From Psoroptes ovis (taxonomy: Eukaryota; Arthropoda; Arachnida; Sarcoptiformes; Psoroptidae), in contig PQWQ01000004.1 of the NCBI GenBank assembly GCA_002943765.1, positions 3,038,001 to 3,102,000 on the forward strand: DNA of 64,000 bases, written 5' to 3'. The position numbers and the translations under genes are program-made. Of the stretch, positions 39,828 to 53,924 are shown in pieces. The notes under the pieces were generated by a model that was given only the letters and a program-made list of their open reading frames with translations, did not search any database and had not been told where the DNA came from. Position 1 is the first letter of the stretch; each line of letters begins with the position of its first letter.

Positions 39828-42800
39828 TTGTTGTTTGGATTGATTTTTTTTTTTTAATTTTCCAAATTTTATGAAATCAAATACATTGAAACAAAAATTT
39901 GATTGATGGAAAATGTTCACAGATTCAAAAATTCACAGATATTTAAGATGAATGTGAAAAATAAATAAATACAAGTACATCAACACATAATCATTGAAAA
40001 CAATGAAACAATGCTTGATCAAATAAAACAATTTTGAATAATTGTCGTTCAAAAATTGTCGATCAATCGATTAGTTTAGTTTTGGTCAATGTCCAAATAC
40101 TGAATGATGATGATTATTTAGGTTTATTTGTTTGTTTGTTCGGTTGGTTAGTTGGTTCACAGATATACACACATATACACATACTAATTCAATGATTGAA
40201 TGAAGCAATCAAAAAAAAAAACACATAGAAAAAATTAGAAGAGAAAATCGACGAAAACTTGTGTGTATTTGTATGTGAATGTGTGTGTGTGTGTGTGTTG
40301 GTATTTGCTTTTTGCTGGTTGATTTGATGATATTTGTTGTTGTTGTGTATGTATATACGAACCGAAATTCACATGAATATACAAACATAAAATATATATA
40401 CACGCAAGAATACACACCAGGAGATATTGAATTGAAATGTATTGAAATATGATGAAATATACAAAATTCAAATATACAAAAAATACAACCACACACAAGC
40501 ACACACACACATCAAGACACCTTTTAGATTGAAGGTCAGTAAAAAGAAAAAAAAATATATCAGAAATATTATCAATTTTACCGCTGAAAATGAAAAAACA
40601 AATTAAGGTTCAATCATAAATAAGTAAATGAATGAAATGAAACACGTAAAAACACACCATAAATAAATAAATAAATCAAATGGACCAGAAAAAGTTTGAA
40701 TTGTGTTGAATTTAGTTGAAATGAAAAAAAAAGAATTTTTTTTTAACATTTGAAAATATTTGAAAATTAAGTTGTCAAAAAAAATAAGAAATTTTTCATC
40801 TCTAAATTTGAACTATGTGTGTGGTTTGTTCAACGTTGATTTTCTTTTTCACCCTGCTTCATTTACTTATTCATTTACAATTATGATTAATCTTTAGTCA
40901 TTGTTCATATCGATGATGATGATGATATGAAATGGCGATGGTAGATGTGCAATGGTCATAATGATGATGATGATGATGATGAAAATGTGAACGATGACAG
41001 AATAAATAATGAATGAATGAATGATTGCTTAGTTAGTTTGCTATGAATAATTTGATTTGATTTGAAATTTTAAAATTTCAAATGTTTTCAAAGGGTTCAA
41101 ATCTTGAAATCTTGATGGTGATTTGAATTAATTTTTTTCCTGATAATTGAATAATTGAAAATAATTAAAAAATGGCGAATAATTGTTCAACAGACTGTAT
41201 ATGAATATATGAATAAATAAACAAAATTCAATTTTGGAAATCAAATTTAAAATTCAAAAAAAAAAAAAATGATGATAAGATATTTTCTAAAAATTATTTA
41301 ATTAGTTTTATCAACTAAATCATCAAGATGATAATGCAATGTTATGGGAAAATAGAAAAATTATGTAAATGATTCAATTAAACATAAATTAAAATTTTCA
41401 AAATTTGAATTTCAAATTTTCAAATTTCAATGATTCAATGAATTAATCAAATCTCATTCAATTCAAAGGGGATCGACGTCTGTCGACGATTGATTGTATG
41501 ATCAATGTTTGATGTATTTATCAAAATTTTAAAACAAAAATTGAATGACTCTCGATGGATGATTTTGACTTGAACCGAACGAGTCTAAATTATCTTTGAA
41601 TTTCGATGAATTTTTCAGAGATTAAAACTCATCAAAAATACACTTATCAATCTACACACACTTTGCTCTCTCTGTGATCATCATACAACACCATACACAG
41701 CAAGCATTTACGTGTTCATGCTTGTTTGTTTGTTAACGATTTGTTTCATTTTCAGCAAGCATTTTAGATCTCTTTTTTGCTTGAAAATTTCGGCAAAAAT
41801 TTCTTCAATTTTTTTTCTCCCTTCTTTTTCATGTTTCAGCTTTATCATATATGTGTGTGTGTGTGTGTGTTTACCTGTCATCATCATGATCGGTATTTTT
41901 TTGTCTTTATTTAAAAAAAAAATGAAGAAGAAAAAATTGAAGAAGAAAATTGCTATTTTACCTGTGAAACGAATTGAAATTTTTTTTTTTTTTTTTTTTT
42001 GAAGAAAAATTGCCTCGCAAGCTTTTGCAAAAATTTTAATGTCTTTATTATCACCATAACCATCACCATCATGATGATCATCATCGATGATGCAGTCGTT
42101 GTCGATGTCTATGTCGATGATGATGGGCCCACCATGATCGTTGACCATTGATTGTTATTGTGTCTGTTTTTGTTCATTTATTTCGATTCTAAAATGAACA
42201 AATGAATACAGGAGAAGCTTTTCATTCAATTGCCTGCATTGGTGCTAGCTTTTTCGACTGTCAATTATTATTATTATTATTATTAAGAGGTAAGAGGATG
42301 ATAATAATGATGATGTCGATGATGATGATGATGATAGCGATGGTAATGGTGATGGTGATGGCAATGCTGGTGGCGATGGTGGTGGTGGTGGTAATGGTGA
42401 TGATAAAGTTGAAAAAAACCATGCGAAAAATATATTTTTCAAACAAAAAATTTCTAGTTTATTGAACAAATAATGATGATAATAATAATAATAATGTGAA
42501 GAAAATGAAGAAGAAGAATAAAGATTCTCTTCTTAAGAAATAAACAAATGAATGAATACAATTATTTGATTTGAAAAATCAAAACAAGAATAGAAAACAA
42601 GACGAAATTCCAAGATTTGATCAGGATGAGGATATGTCAGTGTGCTCATGTGTGTGTGTGTGTGTGTGTGTCAAGCAAACATCGAGAGAATCAATTGCAA
42701 AGAGAATGAATAAATGAAGAGAATCAAAGAATCGAAAATCAAATTTAAATTGAGCAAAAATCAATCGAGGATCAATACTTTCAATCAAACAAAGATACTT

Positions 42801-45800
42801 TTAAGAGCCAAAAGAATGAATCATGACTGGAAAATTCAATCAAATACTTATACATACATTAAATAATACATTTGTAATTCGTTGATTGAAATAGAGAGAA
42901 ATTCAAACAATACATTGAGATATTCATGATGAATTGAACAATGAATTGAACATTTGAAAAAAAAACATGAATTACATAACAAATGATGAGGGCGGTTACA
43001 ACAAAATAAATCGGCAAAGGAAACAATGTTCATCATTGTATTGTATTTATTGTGTTGAAGATGGTTTAAAATGAAATGGTGAACACCATGTTTGTATGAT
43101 ATTACAATGAATAAATGAATACAACAACTAAATGAATGGTTACTGTTGCTGAAATTTTTTTTTTCAAATAAAATAGAATAAACTGAATAATATTCTCTAA
43201 GCATCAAATAGAATTGACGATTGATAATAATAATGATGATGATAGGCGTAAACGATGTATGGTTTCATTCATGTTTCTCTTATTATTTTTTTGATTATAA
43301 ATTTTTACATCATTTTGAAAAATAGAAATGTTTAAAATGTGAATAAATCGTATGTATATAACATATGTGTGAAGCTGGCAAGCAAGGAAAAAAATTTCAA
43401 TTGAAATTGAATTGAATTGAATTGAATCAAAAAAAAAAATTGCCAGAAACACATCTCACCAAAATGAGAAATGATGAAAAGGTGGAGCATTTCAGTAAGA
43501 AATAATACTTGGTGATATGGATATATATATATTTGTGAGAAAAATACTGCAAGGGATGTTATGTGATGCTTATTGGCCAAAAAAAATAAGAAAGATTTCC
43601 TACGATTGATGCTTAATATGTGATGTTTAAAGTATAAGTCAAAGTATTTATGTAATACTTATGTAATATATAAATTTCAAATATCTATGCGCAAGATTAG
43701 TTTAAGTTTAGTTCCATTTACTTGAGCACACATATGAAAATATTTAAAAATTAATGTTGATTGAATTTTCAATTCAATGGTAAAATATACATGGATTAGA
43801 TGCCAAAAAAAAAAATTCATTCATAGAAATATCAAGAAAAATATTCATACATTATTCAATATACGAATATATAAATGTTTATGTTCGCGCCCAATAAAGT
43901 ATTTGATGATTATGTTGAATGATCATGAAGAAGTAAATTAAAATGAAATAAAATCAAAAAAAAAATTTGTCGGCGTGTTTATTTCAATTGCAAATGATGA
44001 TGATAATGATAAATATATGAGTACATAGTTGAACATGATGTATTCATCAAAAGCAATTTGAAGAAGAGTAAGGAAAAAATTGAATAATTTCTATGAATTA
44101 TTAAACTGGCTGAATGATTCGAGAAATAAAATGTGAAAACACCTACAAATTTTTCTCAAAAAAAAAAAATTTATGATTTAATCAAAAGAACGTACATAGA
44201 TGGTTATGGTGGATGATGATGTGAATGTTAAGAGAGATATGATGAACCTGAGCAATAAAGAGGAGAGGGAAGAATATTATATATATGGTTAACAAATTAC
44301 CGAATGGAAAAAAAAATTGAAAAAACTTGCTTGAAATCTTGTTGCTTGAATGAGGATGCCACCAAAGGTGCATCATCATTAAGGGCTACGCAAATCGTAA
44401 TAATAATAATAATAATTCATCTTCTATGGGATATATTTGCGTGTGTGTTTGTATGTGTGTGTGTGTTGGCTGAAGATTATGCACCAAATGCATCTTATTT
44501 ATATTTGGAGAATATTTTTGAAAAATTTTCGGAGAAAAAAGTTTAAGAAATTCAAGAAAAACAAAATCTCATAAAATTCAATGAAATTGAATTTTAAATC
44601 ATTCAAAATTTCATTGCTTTAAATCACGATTCTTTGATTTCAGACATTTTCTTTTAACTTTTCCATGATTATATTTGAATGTATATGTTGAGCTCTCTGA
44701 ACAAAGTAGTTTTCCATAGATTCATTTGCACACAATACACCTGAATAACAATGCTTGTTATCATTATTATTATAAAGACATCAATCAAAATTTTTTAAAA
44801 TTTCAAGAATTTAAATTATTGGACATTATTTGTTCGTGAAAACATCGTGAAACATTGATTATTTTCATTGCTCTATTTTTATTTCGAATCAAAATTCAAA
44901 AAATTAAATAATAGAAATAATCAAAACAAGGATATCAATTCAATATTCAATTTATGATTTACATTTTTGACCACACAAGTTGACAATTATCATTCAATAA
45001 AACAATAGATTACCTGCCACTAAAAAATAAATTGTTTCCGGCTCAAATATTTAATTCAGAGTCTTAAAATTCAGATCAATCAATTGAAACAAATTGCTTC
45101 TTAATAATAATTTCAATGCATCATTTCATATCGATATCATTGATTGTTCAATATTACTCAGTAGAATTGTGTTTTTAACAAATTTCAATCGAAATATGGC
45201 GAATTTTCCTTTGAAAAATTCAAATGAAAAGCACCTGATATGACCATAGCACCACATTTGATTGCAAATGTTTTAATTAAGATGTTTTACTAATCGAAGA
45301 AAAAAAATTGTGAAAAATTAGGTGGAAATAGCGTAAAATATCTGCTGGTGAAAAACAATGTTGTTAAATGAAAACATCATTTATCCGCACAAAATTTGTT
45401 CAATTTATTAATATCTATGTGAGTGTATGTGCACTGGTAATATTACAAACAACATTTAAAAAATGGTACATTTATTACAAAGACCTTAAGGCGAAAAGCA
45501 AAATGAATAAATAAATAAATAAATAAATTGAAATTAAAATTTTTTTTCGGAAGATTTTTTTTGGCTTCGTTTATTTATTCTTAAACGCTTTGTATGTGTG
45601 TACGATGTGTTTGTAATTAATAAAATATTTCATTAATCAATTAAAGGTTCATAAATTTCCGATTTTTTCCATCATTCACCTTAAATATACAGAGATAAAG
45701 AGAGAGGAAGAGAAACACAGCAGAAAAAACTCCCTGATTCAATTGTTTCATTGATTGAATTTTCAATCGTATTTATTCGTTAATTAATAATTAATTTATT

Positions 45801-48023
45801 TGTTGTTTTAGATTTTATTGTTTTTTTTTTGTTTCTCCAAACAATAAAAATGAAAAAAATAATAAGGTGTAGCACCGGTGTGAAGAAGAAAAAAAAACAC
45901 TGGAAATACAATATTTGTACATATTTGTTTGTGTATCTGTGTACCAAATGAGAATTATATATATATATGATACATATTGGGCCCAAAAAATGATGAATCA
46001 ATTTACTATTTTTTTTTTTGTTTTTGTTTTTTTGGAAATAACAAGAGTTTCAAGCTCGAAAATTTTTCAGAGAAAAATTTCAATTGAAATTTATGCAATA
46101 TTTTCTCAATTATTTTGAATCAATTTGAAATCCTCGCAAGTAAATTTCATTCATTGTTCATTGTTATAAAATATTTAAACATATTGAAAACAAGTGGATA
46201 TTTCGAGATAATTTCCAAAAAAAAAAAAATTGTTTTGTTTTAAATCCATTCAAACAATCATTTGTCGATCGATCGTATCATGGATTATTATTTTTCCATA
46301 CAAGCTGATGGATACATGGATATTGTATATATGTGTGTGTGTGCAAGGTTCGTGTATGGAAAATATTTTGAATAAATGAATGTATGAATGAATGGAAATG
46401 AATGCTGCTTTATATTTTTCAGGTGCGGCAAAATTGTTTTTGAGAATAATTCAAATTTGAACAAATTTTGAATACAAAATACAAAAAACAAAATGAAAAA
46501 TTATCATACCACAGGATGATGATGATGATGATGGCGGCGGCGATAAATAATAAAATAAATTCATCAAACATATCATACACCACACACATAGATCAACATC
46601 GGCAACAGCAACAGGTGTCGATGCTGATTTCAGAGTTTTTTTCTCAAAAAAAAAACAAAAAACAAAACGAAATGAAAAATTCGAAAATGTTTTCTCGATG
46701 AAAGTATATATTTCAGGCAAGAATGTTTTGATATTTCAATCAAATTTCATAAAATTTTCAAAAATATTCACAGGTAACAATCATTGAATTTGAATGTACG
46801 AACAAATTTGAATGCATTGATTATCCATCGATCGATGCATTAGCTCATTATCATTGGCTAAATATGAAAAAATTTTAAAATGATTAAACATCCTTTCAAT
46901 GGATGATTAGCTGGTGTTTGTGTTTATTTATTTGCAAATATTAATTTTTCGTTGGCAATGACGACACGTAACGCTTACATACACACACGAGCACGTAGTT
47001 ATTAATTATAATTATTTTTCAAATGATTATTAATGACTGTTTTTTGATGATAATAACGATTATTTAAAATTCAAATATGATCATCAATATAATCGAGGAA
47101 AAGCGATTCATTCATTTTGTAATTATTATGAAAATTTCATAAAATTTTCTCATAGAAATTCAAAGGGTTCATTGTTTTGTTGTTTATTAAAGAAATGAAA
47201 TTACAAAACATCATAAATATCGAAGATTTACAAGAAAAAAATTACATGATAAAAAAATTAAATATGCATAATTGAAAATGTGTTGTTTTCAATAAAAATG
47301 AAAAAAAAACACGTTATAAAGCACACATTTTCATTCGAATTTCACGTATAATGAACAATGAAATTATTATTCATTCATTCATCTATTCATTTATTTTTCT
47401 TGTTCCCATTGACCACGGATGTTTTGTCCGATCACAATTGTGATTTATAATTTGTAAATTTTGATTCGTAATTTGTAATTTATGGAAGAAAAAATATTGG
47501 AAAAAAATCAATGAATAAATAAATAAATAAATAAATAAATGAATAATTTCATTTTCATTTCACACAAACAAATGAACAAACATTGATTGAATTTATATTC
47601 ATGATTCGATATGCAATTTGAAATAAAATGAAATAAAATGAACATCGACTATTTCTCATAGACACACTCATAGATATACTCAGAGTGAAGAAGAAGAAGA
47701 ACAAAGGCAAAAAAGCAACAATAGAAATTTGAAAATGAAACATTGTATCATTGTAAAATTAAATGATAATAATAATATTAATTATTTTATTTCAATTCAA
47801 AATTCATACACTTGTCAATCATTTCAATTCATTTATTTATTGTTGTTTTCTGATAGATAATAATGAGCAAATGAATAGCGACGAAATACATAAAAATATC
47901 CATAATAATATGATGTGATATATTCAAATCAATCGCTATTAAATTAATGAATTAGTATTTAAGTAATTAATGATTATCAATTGTATTTTTTTTCTGTCTA
48001 CAAACGATCATAATAATCATATA

Positions 48024-48057
<34 letters not shown>

Positions 48058-49695
48058 GAATAATGATGATGATTTCCAATGAATTTGATCAAAATAAAAA
48101 AATGATGAAATGAAATGAAAATGTTTTCATCGTCAATTCAATTGAACGTTTGACTGTTTGACTATTTTTTTTTCAAAGATTTCTTGTTAATCAATGAATT
48201 CAATCATACATATAATGATTGAATTTATTCATTACGAATCAATAATAAATAAATAAATTCATTTGATCAAATAACAGAAAAAAAAACTGTTGCCGAAATA
48301 TTCAAAATTACATTAAAATTAATGGGTTTTTTTTTCTCATTCTTTTGATCTGATCATTTTCACTTTTTCTTTTCAATATTTCACTTCTCATCGATATTAT
48401 TTTTGAATAGCATTCGATGCTCGATTTACTTCAAATATCTAATAATATTTAATGTACCGAAATATTCGAACTACGATACATGAATATGATTTTATATTTG
48501 TGGAAAAAAATGAAAAAAAAATTAGGAAATGAAATCAAATAAATGAATTATGACACATTCAAACACTGGATATGTGTGTGTTTGATTGGAATTTCGACTG
48601 ATCGAAATTGATTTGTATAATGCAATAATCAATATTTTTTTTTCTATGAATAATTTGCTGTTTGTGTTTGAATGTTAACTTTTATTCACATCTCTATTAC
48701 ATCTCTTTGAATACATCCGAATATTTCCATCATTAATATTCAATTTGTACATTTTTTTTCTTGTCAAAAACAAAAATAGCTGAAATCAATTGCCCAAATC
48801 AACGCTATCGATGCAACGACACGAAAAATGTATGAATAATTTCAATGAAAATTGCTTTGAAAAAAAATCAGAAAATCAAGAGCAATTTCCAATTGTAATC
48901 AAACATCTAAAAATATTGAAAATTTCAAATAGATGAACTAGGAGATTAGGAACTCAAGAAAAAAAAATTCGAGAAAATAAATTTTACAAATTTTTAGAGT
49001 AATTTAAAGCGTTCAATGGACATTACCCTTTTGAATTGAAGGATTTGTTTAAGATCATTGCAATAATAGCAATGAGGTTGTATGTCCGAATGTGTTTATG
49101 TGATTTTTATGAGGGTTTTTTTTTCTCATTCATATATTCATCAGTATCAGTATCTGTGTTTGTTTTTTCTTGTCTGTATGTGTAACCATTAGCCAATGAT
49201 TATTGCACATCATAATGATCATTATCATTTTGAAGAATTTGAATTGAAGAAAAAAAAACTGACAAATAATGATCGTTGATGGTCATTGAAATTCTTTGAC
49301 TGAGATAATCTTAAAAATTCAATCAAATCATGTTAATGTCAATCGACATTAATCAAAAATCATTTGAAAAAATGACCAACAAAACCAATAATAAAATACC
49401 ATTGAATTACCAAAGCATCAAATGGCGAACAAAAAACGGAAAATTTATTCATTTCAATACAAGGATTAATGATAATAATTTGACAAAAATAAATGAATAA
49501 ATTCATGGATAAATAAATGAATGAATGAATAAATAAATAAATAAATAAATAAATCCATATACAAACACATTCATAAACACAGACACACACACACTTATAT
49601 CAAATTTTCATACCTGAAATATGAATGTGCTTTGGCAGTGAATTTAAAATTAATAAATTTAATTCAATACTTTTAAATGTCCCATGATGAACATC

Positions 49696-49732
<37 letters not shown>

Positions 49733-49928
49733 CCATAGCTTTAATAGCATCACCATTTTTTGCTATTTACCATTATTACGATTATCATTATTATCGCCAT
49801 TATTTATGATTGTCGGTTGTTGTTGTTGTTGTTGTTGTTCGATGACCGTAAATGTTTTTTTTTGGGTAGGAATCTTGATGATGATGATGATGATGATGAT
49901 GATAAAGACATTAACTACCAATCACAAT

Positions 49929-49961
<33 letters not shown>

Positions 49962-52900
49962 TTGCATGAATTCAACGAAATGAATGACTGAATGGAATCA
50001 CTTGGAAATACCACACACAAACACACACGAACATGATGATGATGATGATGATGAACACCAAGCAAAGAAACTAAAATTCATGAAATTCCAGAAATATATT
50101 CCAGGTATATCATTCAGATTTTTGATTCCGAATTGAAATTATTTGAAATAAATAAAATAAATAGAAAACACAGAGGTATCAGAGAATATGTATGAATATT
50201 TCAATGAGATGTCACGAACAGAGACAACCAAAAAAAAAAAAAAAAAATCACAAATCACCTTTCAAATATTCGTCAAAATTCTCTGAAAAAATAATGAAAT
50301 GGAAAATTGCTTCATCATCATCATCATCACAGACATCATCGACATCGACATTGACATTATAATCATCAATATTGGTCATCATCATCGACATCGACATCAT
50401 CAATGCCACCAACATTGCCACCATCGAAGATTTTTTTTTCATTTCATTCCTTTTTTTGAGATAATACGGAATAAATTGGTGCAATTTTTCAAAACAAACA
50501 AACAAACAAACGTACAGATACAAATAGACGAATGGCAAGCAAACAAACAAATAGACAAATAGCATCATTCCGTTCACAGAGAGAAACGAGTGAATCGAGA
50601 ATCAAAGAAAGCATCAAAAACAAATGAAAAATCATACAAAATATTCAAACATTTTCCATTCAAATTTCATTTCTCCATGCAAATCTAAGGCAAACAAAAA
50701 CCATTTGAATTCATTTTGATTTCACAAGATTTCATAAGATTCGACCAATTCAAACCGAAGCTAAGCCAAATGAATGCATCGGATTCATTTCAAATTACAA
50801 ATCAATTTGAAATATCAGTCGAAAAATCATCCAATACACACCAATGATGGCAGTAATAATGAAAATTATCAAAGATATTTGTTTTTTAGCTTTTTTTCAA
50901 AATCAAAATATAATAAGACGAAGGAGATGGAGAAAAAGGAGAAGATGAAGATTCAAAGATGAAAAAAAATACCTCACGCAACGATATCAAAGCTTTTGAT
51001 AATAAACGATGATCAAGATGATGGCGAATGGTGATGGTGAATAACATTTGGCAAAGATATATCAATATCAAACATTTATATACATAAATGTATGGCGACC
51101 ACCTTGAAGGTGAAAAGTCGCTCCTATTTTTTTTTCTTATTTCTTCATTTCATTTCTTTATTTCATTTTTTACATTTGAATTTAAATTTAAAAATTTACA
51201 TTACATTTTATCGTTATTATATGAATATTATTGACCTCACGCTTGTGAACATATTTATCATTCTTTGAATGTTTTTTTTTTGTTGTATTGATTTTTGAAT
51301 ATTTATATTTTGTTTGTTGAATTATTATTATTATTATTATTTGTCTTTGCATAATTTTTTTGCATAGTTTTCCTGATTTTTTTTCGAAAATTTTCGTAGA
51401 AATATCCGTAAAATAAGATGAAGAAGAAGAAGGAATTCGTCGTTATTGTGTGAAAAATTTTTTAGTCCAACCGAAGAACACATCCAAAGTTGAATTAAAA
51501 TTCAAATGAAATTAAAATTTGAAGAAAATAAAAATAAAAAAAAACTTTTCATGATTCATGTTGATTGGATTTATTTTTATTTATTTTTTGAATTTCTTTC
51601 AAATTTCTATGGCCACTTGGTCAATGATAAAATATGATTTTAATGAATGAATAAATGAATATCCGGGAATCGATTCTGCCTGAGCTTTATTAAGATGTTT
51701 CATAGAATTCTTGAACAGTTTGAGAGTCTTTGAACAAGTTTTTTGAATTTGATTTTTTCTTGAGTATACTCTACGAGTGTATTTTTCAATTCATTTCGCT
51801 GTTATATTGTTTGGTCAGTAATTAAGTCTGTTTAGGCTGATATATATATTTGTGTATATCAGTAACTTTCGAAAGAAAATTAAGACATTTTACCTTTGAA
51901 AAAAAGTAAAAGAAAATGATTTCATAATTGTAATCACCAATGAATGAATGAATGAATGAATAAGATGAAGATATTCAATTCTATTCAAAAAAAAATAACA
52001 ACAGCAAATGAAGTTTCTACGGAGTTTTCTGTTCCCTTTTTTCTCTTATTCATAAATCGTGTGTGGCAGGTAATGATAATGATAATACTGATAATAATAA
52101 TAATAATAATAATGATGATGATGATAACAATATAATTATAATCATCATCATTATTCGTTGTTTCTTGTTTGTAATTTGATTTTTTTTCAGCTTTGAATTT
52201 TTGCATTTTGAATTACATTTCTACGAATCAATTCTCCTTACTTAGTTCACAATTAATCGATCATTTTGTATTTGAATCGATTGATTTGTTTCTTTATTTC
52301 ATCTTCATCATTTACCTGCCACAATCAAACATAATAATATGATTGACCACACATGATTTTCTCCCTGTTCAGCTTTAGCTTTTGACCATATAATTTTGTA
52401 CTGGTGGAAATTTTACCCGTTTTCTTGTGATTGAACAATGAATAGAGAAGTCTACCAATGATTCGTTTTTGAATGCCTTCAGAACAATTTTACTCATGGA
52501 AACCCTGAAAAAAATTTTACCTGAAAAAAAAATTTGGCCATAAAGCATATTATTAAGGCTGTATGCGAGTACCTTTTAAATTTATCATTTATTCATTCAT
52601 TCAATTTTTTATTCATTTTATCAAAATTTTCCCAAATAAAAAATACATTCATCATTCAATTTCAACTTGCTGCTTCACGTGCGCAGCGATAGTTGTTTAT
52701 GCAAAAATTTTAGGGCAAAAAAAAAAATTGAACCCAACAAAATCAAGCAAAGAAAAACCGCTTGATTCTCGCCCAAGGGGAATCAAATCAAAAGAAATTT
52801 TCCTGAAAAAAAAAATTCCCCATTTTTCAGAAGATAAAAAAAATCTGATATTCAATGGATAACCGAATAAAGGAGAAATTTTTCCGAACGAAAAAAAACG

Positions 52901-53843
52901 ACCAAACCAATGAATTTTTATTTGAATTCGGTGTGGTCTTTTTGCTTCTTATCAGCAAACAAGAGGAGAAATTTAAATTTGAATTTTTGAATTTTTTGAT
53001 ATGTGAATACAAAAAAAAAACATTTACAAACAACAACGACAACAACAACAACAACAACAGCCTCATATAATGATATAATGTCTATGCATATAATGAACCG
53101 AAATTTCTCAAAAAAAAAAATTAAAAAATTTTGATTCATTTTTCTTTAAGATAAAATCAAAGAAAATTGAAATTTTCGCCTTTGTGTTTCGTTTTATTTT
53201 TATAATTTTAAAAATTTAAAATCAAATCATATTTCAGATAAAACAAACTATGAATGAAGCTGTCATACCTTGACCATCAATAGTATCATTCAGTGATGGA
53301 TTGATTGTGGTGTAAATCGCAAATTTTTCACCATTTAATTGAAACATTTTCAATTTGAAATTAATTGAAACATTTATTATTATTTTTTTTTTTTTTTTTT
53401 GTTGATCATTTCATCATCATCATCATCATCATTTGAAATTATGCACACATTTCATCACGATTACGATGGTTACGATTGAATTTTTTCTTCTCTTACTTCT
53501 TGGTTGATTAATTTCGAAATAAGAGAAATAATTATTTATTTCTTAATTTTTCTTTTAAATACTAATTGCAAAGGTGACGATGATCATCGACAATTTTCAT
53601 GGCGATGGTGGTAATGGTGAAAATATATATATATATTCAACTTGTATTCATTCAAATTCAATTCAAATAAAATTTAAAAAAAAAATACAAAATAAAATAA
53701 AATCTTCGGACAAACACATAAAAGAAATTAAGAAAGTCATTTTAATGTATGTGATCATAAAAATAATGGTCATATCACATAAACACTGAAACGTATAATA
53801 TCAATATCAACAAATATTCAAAGTAATTCAATTCGAGAATTTA
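39828..53843. other. 14-kb non-coding tract upstream of the Oaz-like gene
   Basis: This is dominated by A/T runs, GAT/ATC, TTA and CA/TG microsatellites, and a dense patch of GATGGT/GATGAT repeats at about 42285-42410. The open frames read as repeat translations (Met/Val, Ile/Thr, Asp/Val, His runs). No family was recognised. It may contain enhancers or untranslated exons of the zinc-finger gene. Confidence 0.55.
48026..48057. repeat. (CAT)n trinucleotide repeat
   Basis: About ten CAT units. Related ATG/GAT arrays occur at 56317-56347 and about 49878-49902, and a (TTA)11 array at 49697-49729. Confidence 0.9.
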
Positions 53844-53924
53844 TTAGGTTGTCCGGAAAGTTCTGAAAGGATTTTCATGTATAACTCTATTGATTAAGCG
53901 AAATAAACTTCTCGGACAACCTAA
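53844..53924 (+). mobile_element. Mariner-type MITE copy 1 (81 bp)
   Basis: It begins TTAGGTTGTCCGG and ends CGGACAACCTAA, flanked by TA on both sides (53842-43 and 53925-26). The terminal arms match for 12 bp and continue with mismatches into AAGTT. TA duplication and TTAGG.. ends fit Tc1/mariner transposition. There is no coding capacity, so it would depend on a transposase elsewhere. Orientation is arbitrary, set by the internal CTCTATTGATTAAGC text. Confidence 0.8.

Noticed and set aside
41708..42148. 146-aa minus-strand frame beginning MVNDHGGPIIIDIDID
   Set aside because: The first 50 codons look mildly coding, but they come from GAT/GTC repeats, and the rest runs through a 21-bp T tract as Lys/Phe homopolymers.
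42202..42465. 87-aa plus-strand frame rich in Met/Val and its overlapping minus-strand Ser/Pro frame
   Set aside because: Both are direct translations of a GATGGT/GATGAT repeat array; no family motif and no start or splice context.
52563..52862. 99-aa plus-strand frame
   Set aside because: Phe/Ile/Lys-rich, with several A-tract-derived Lys runs; no recognisable domain, and frames on both strands overlap it.
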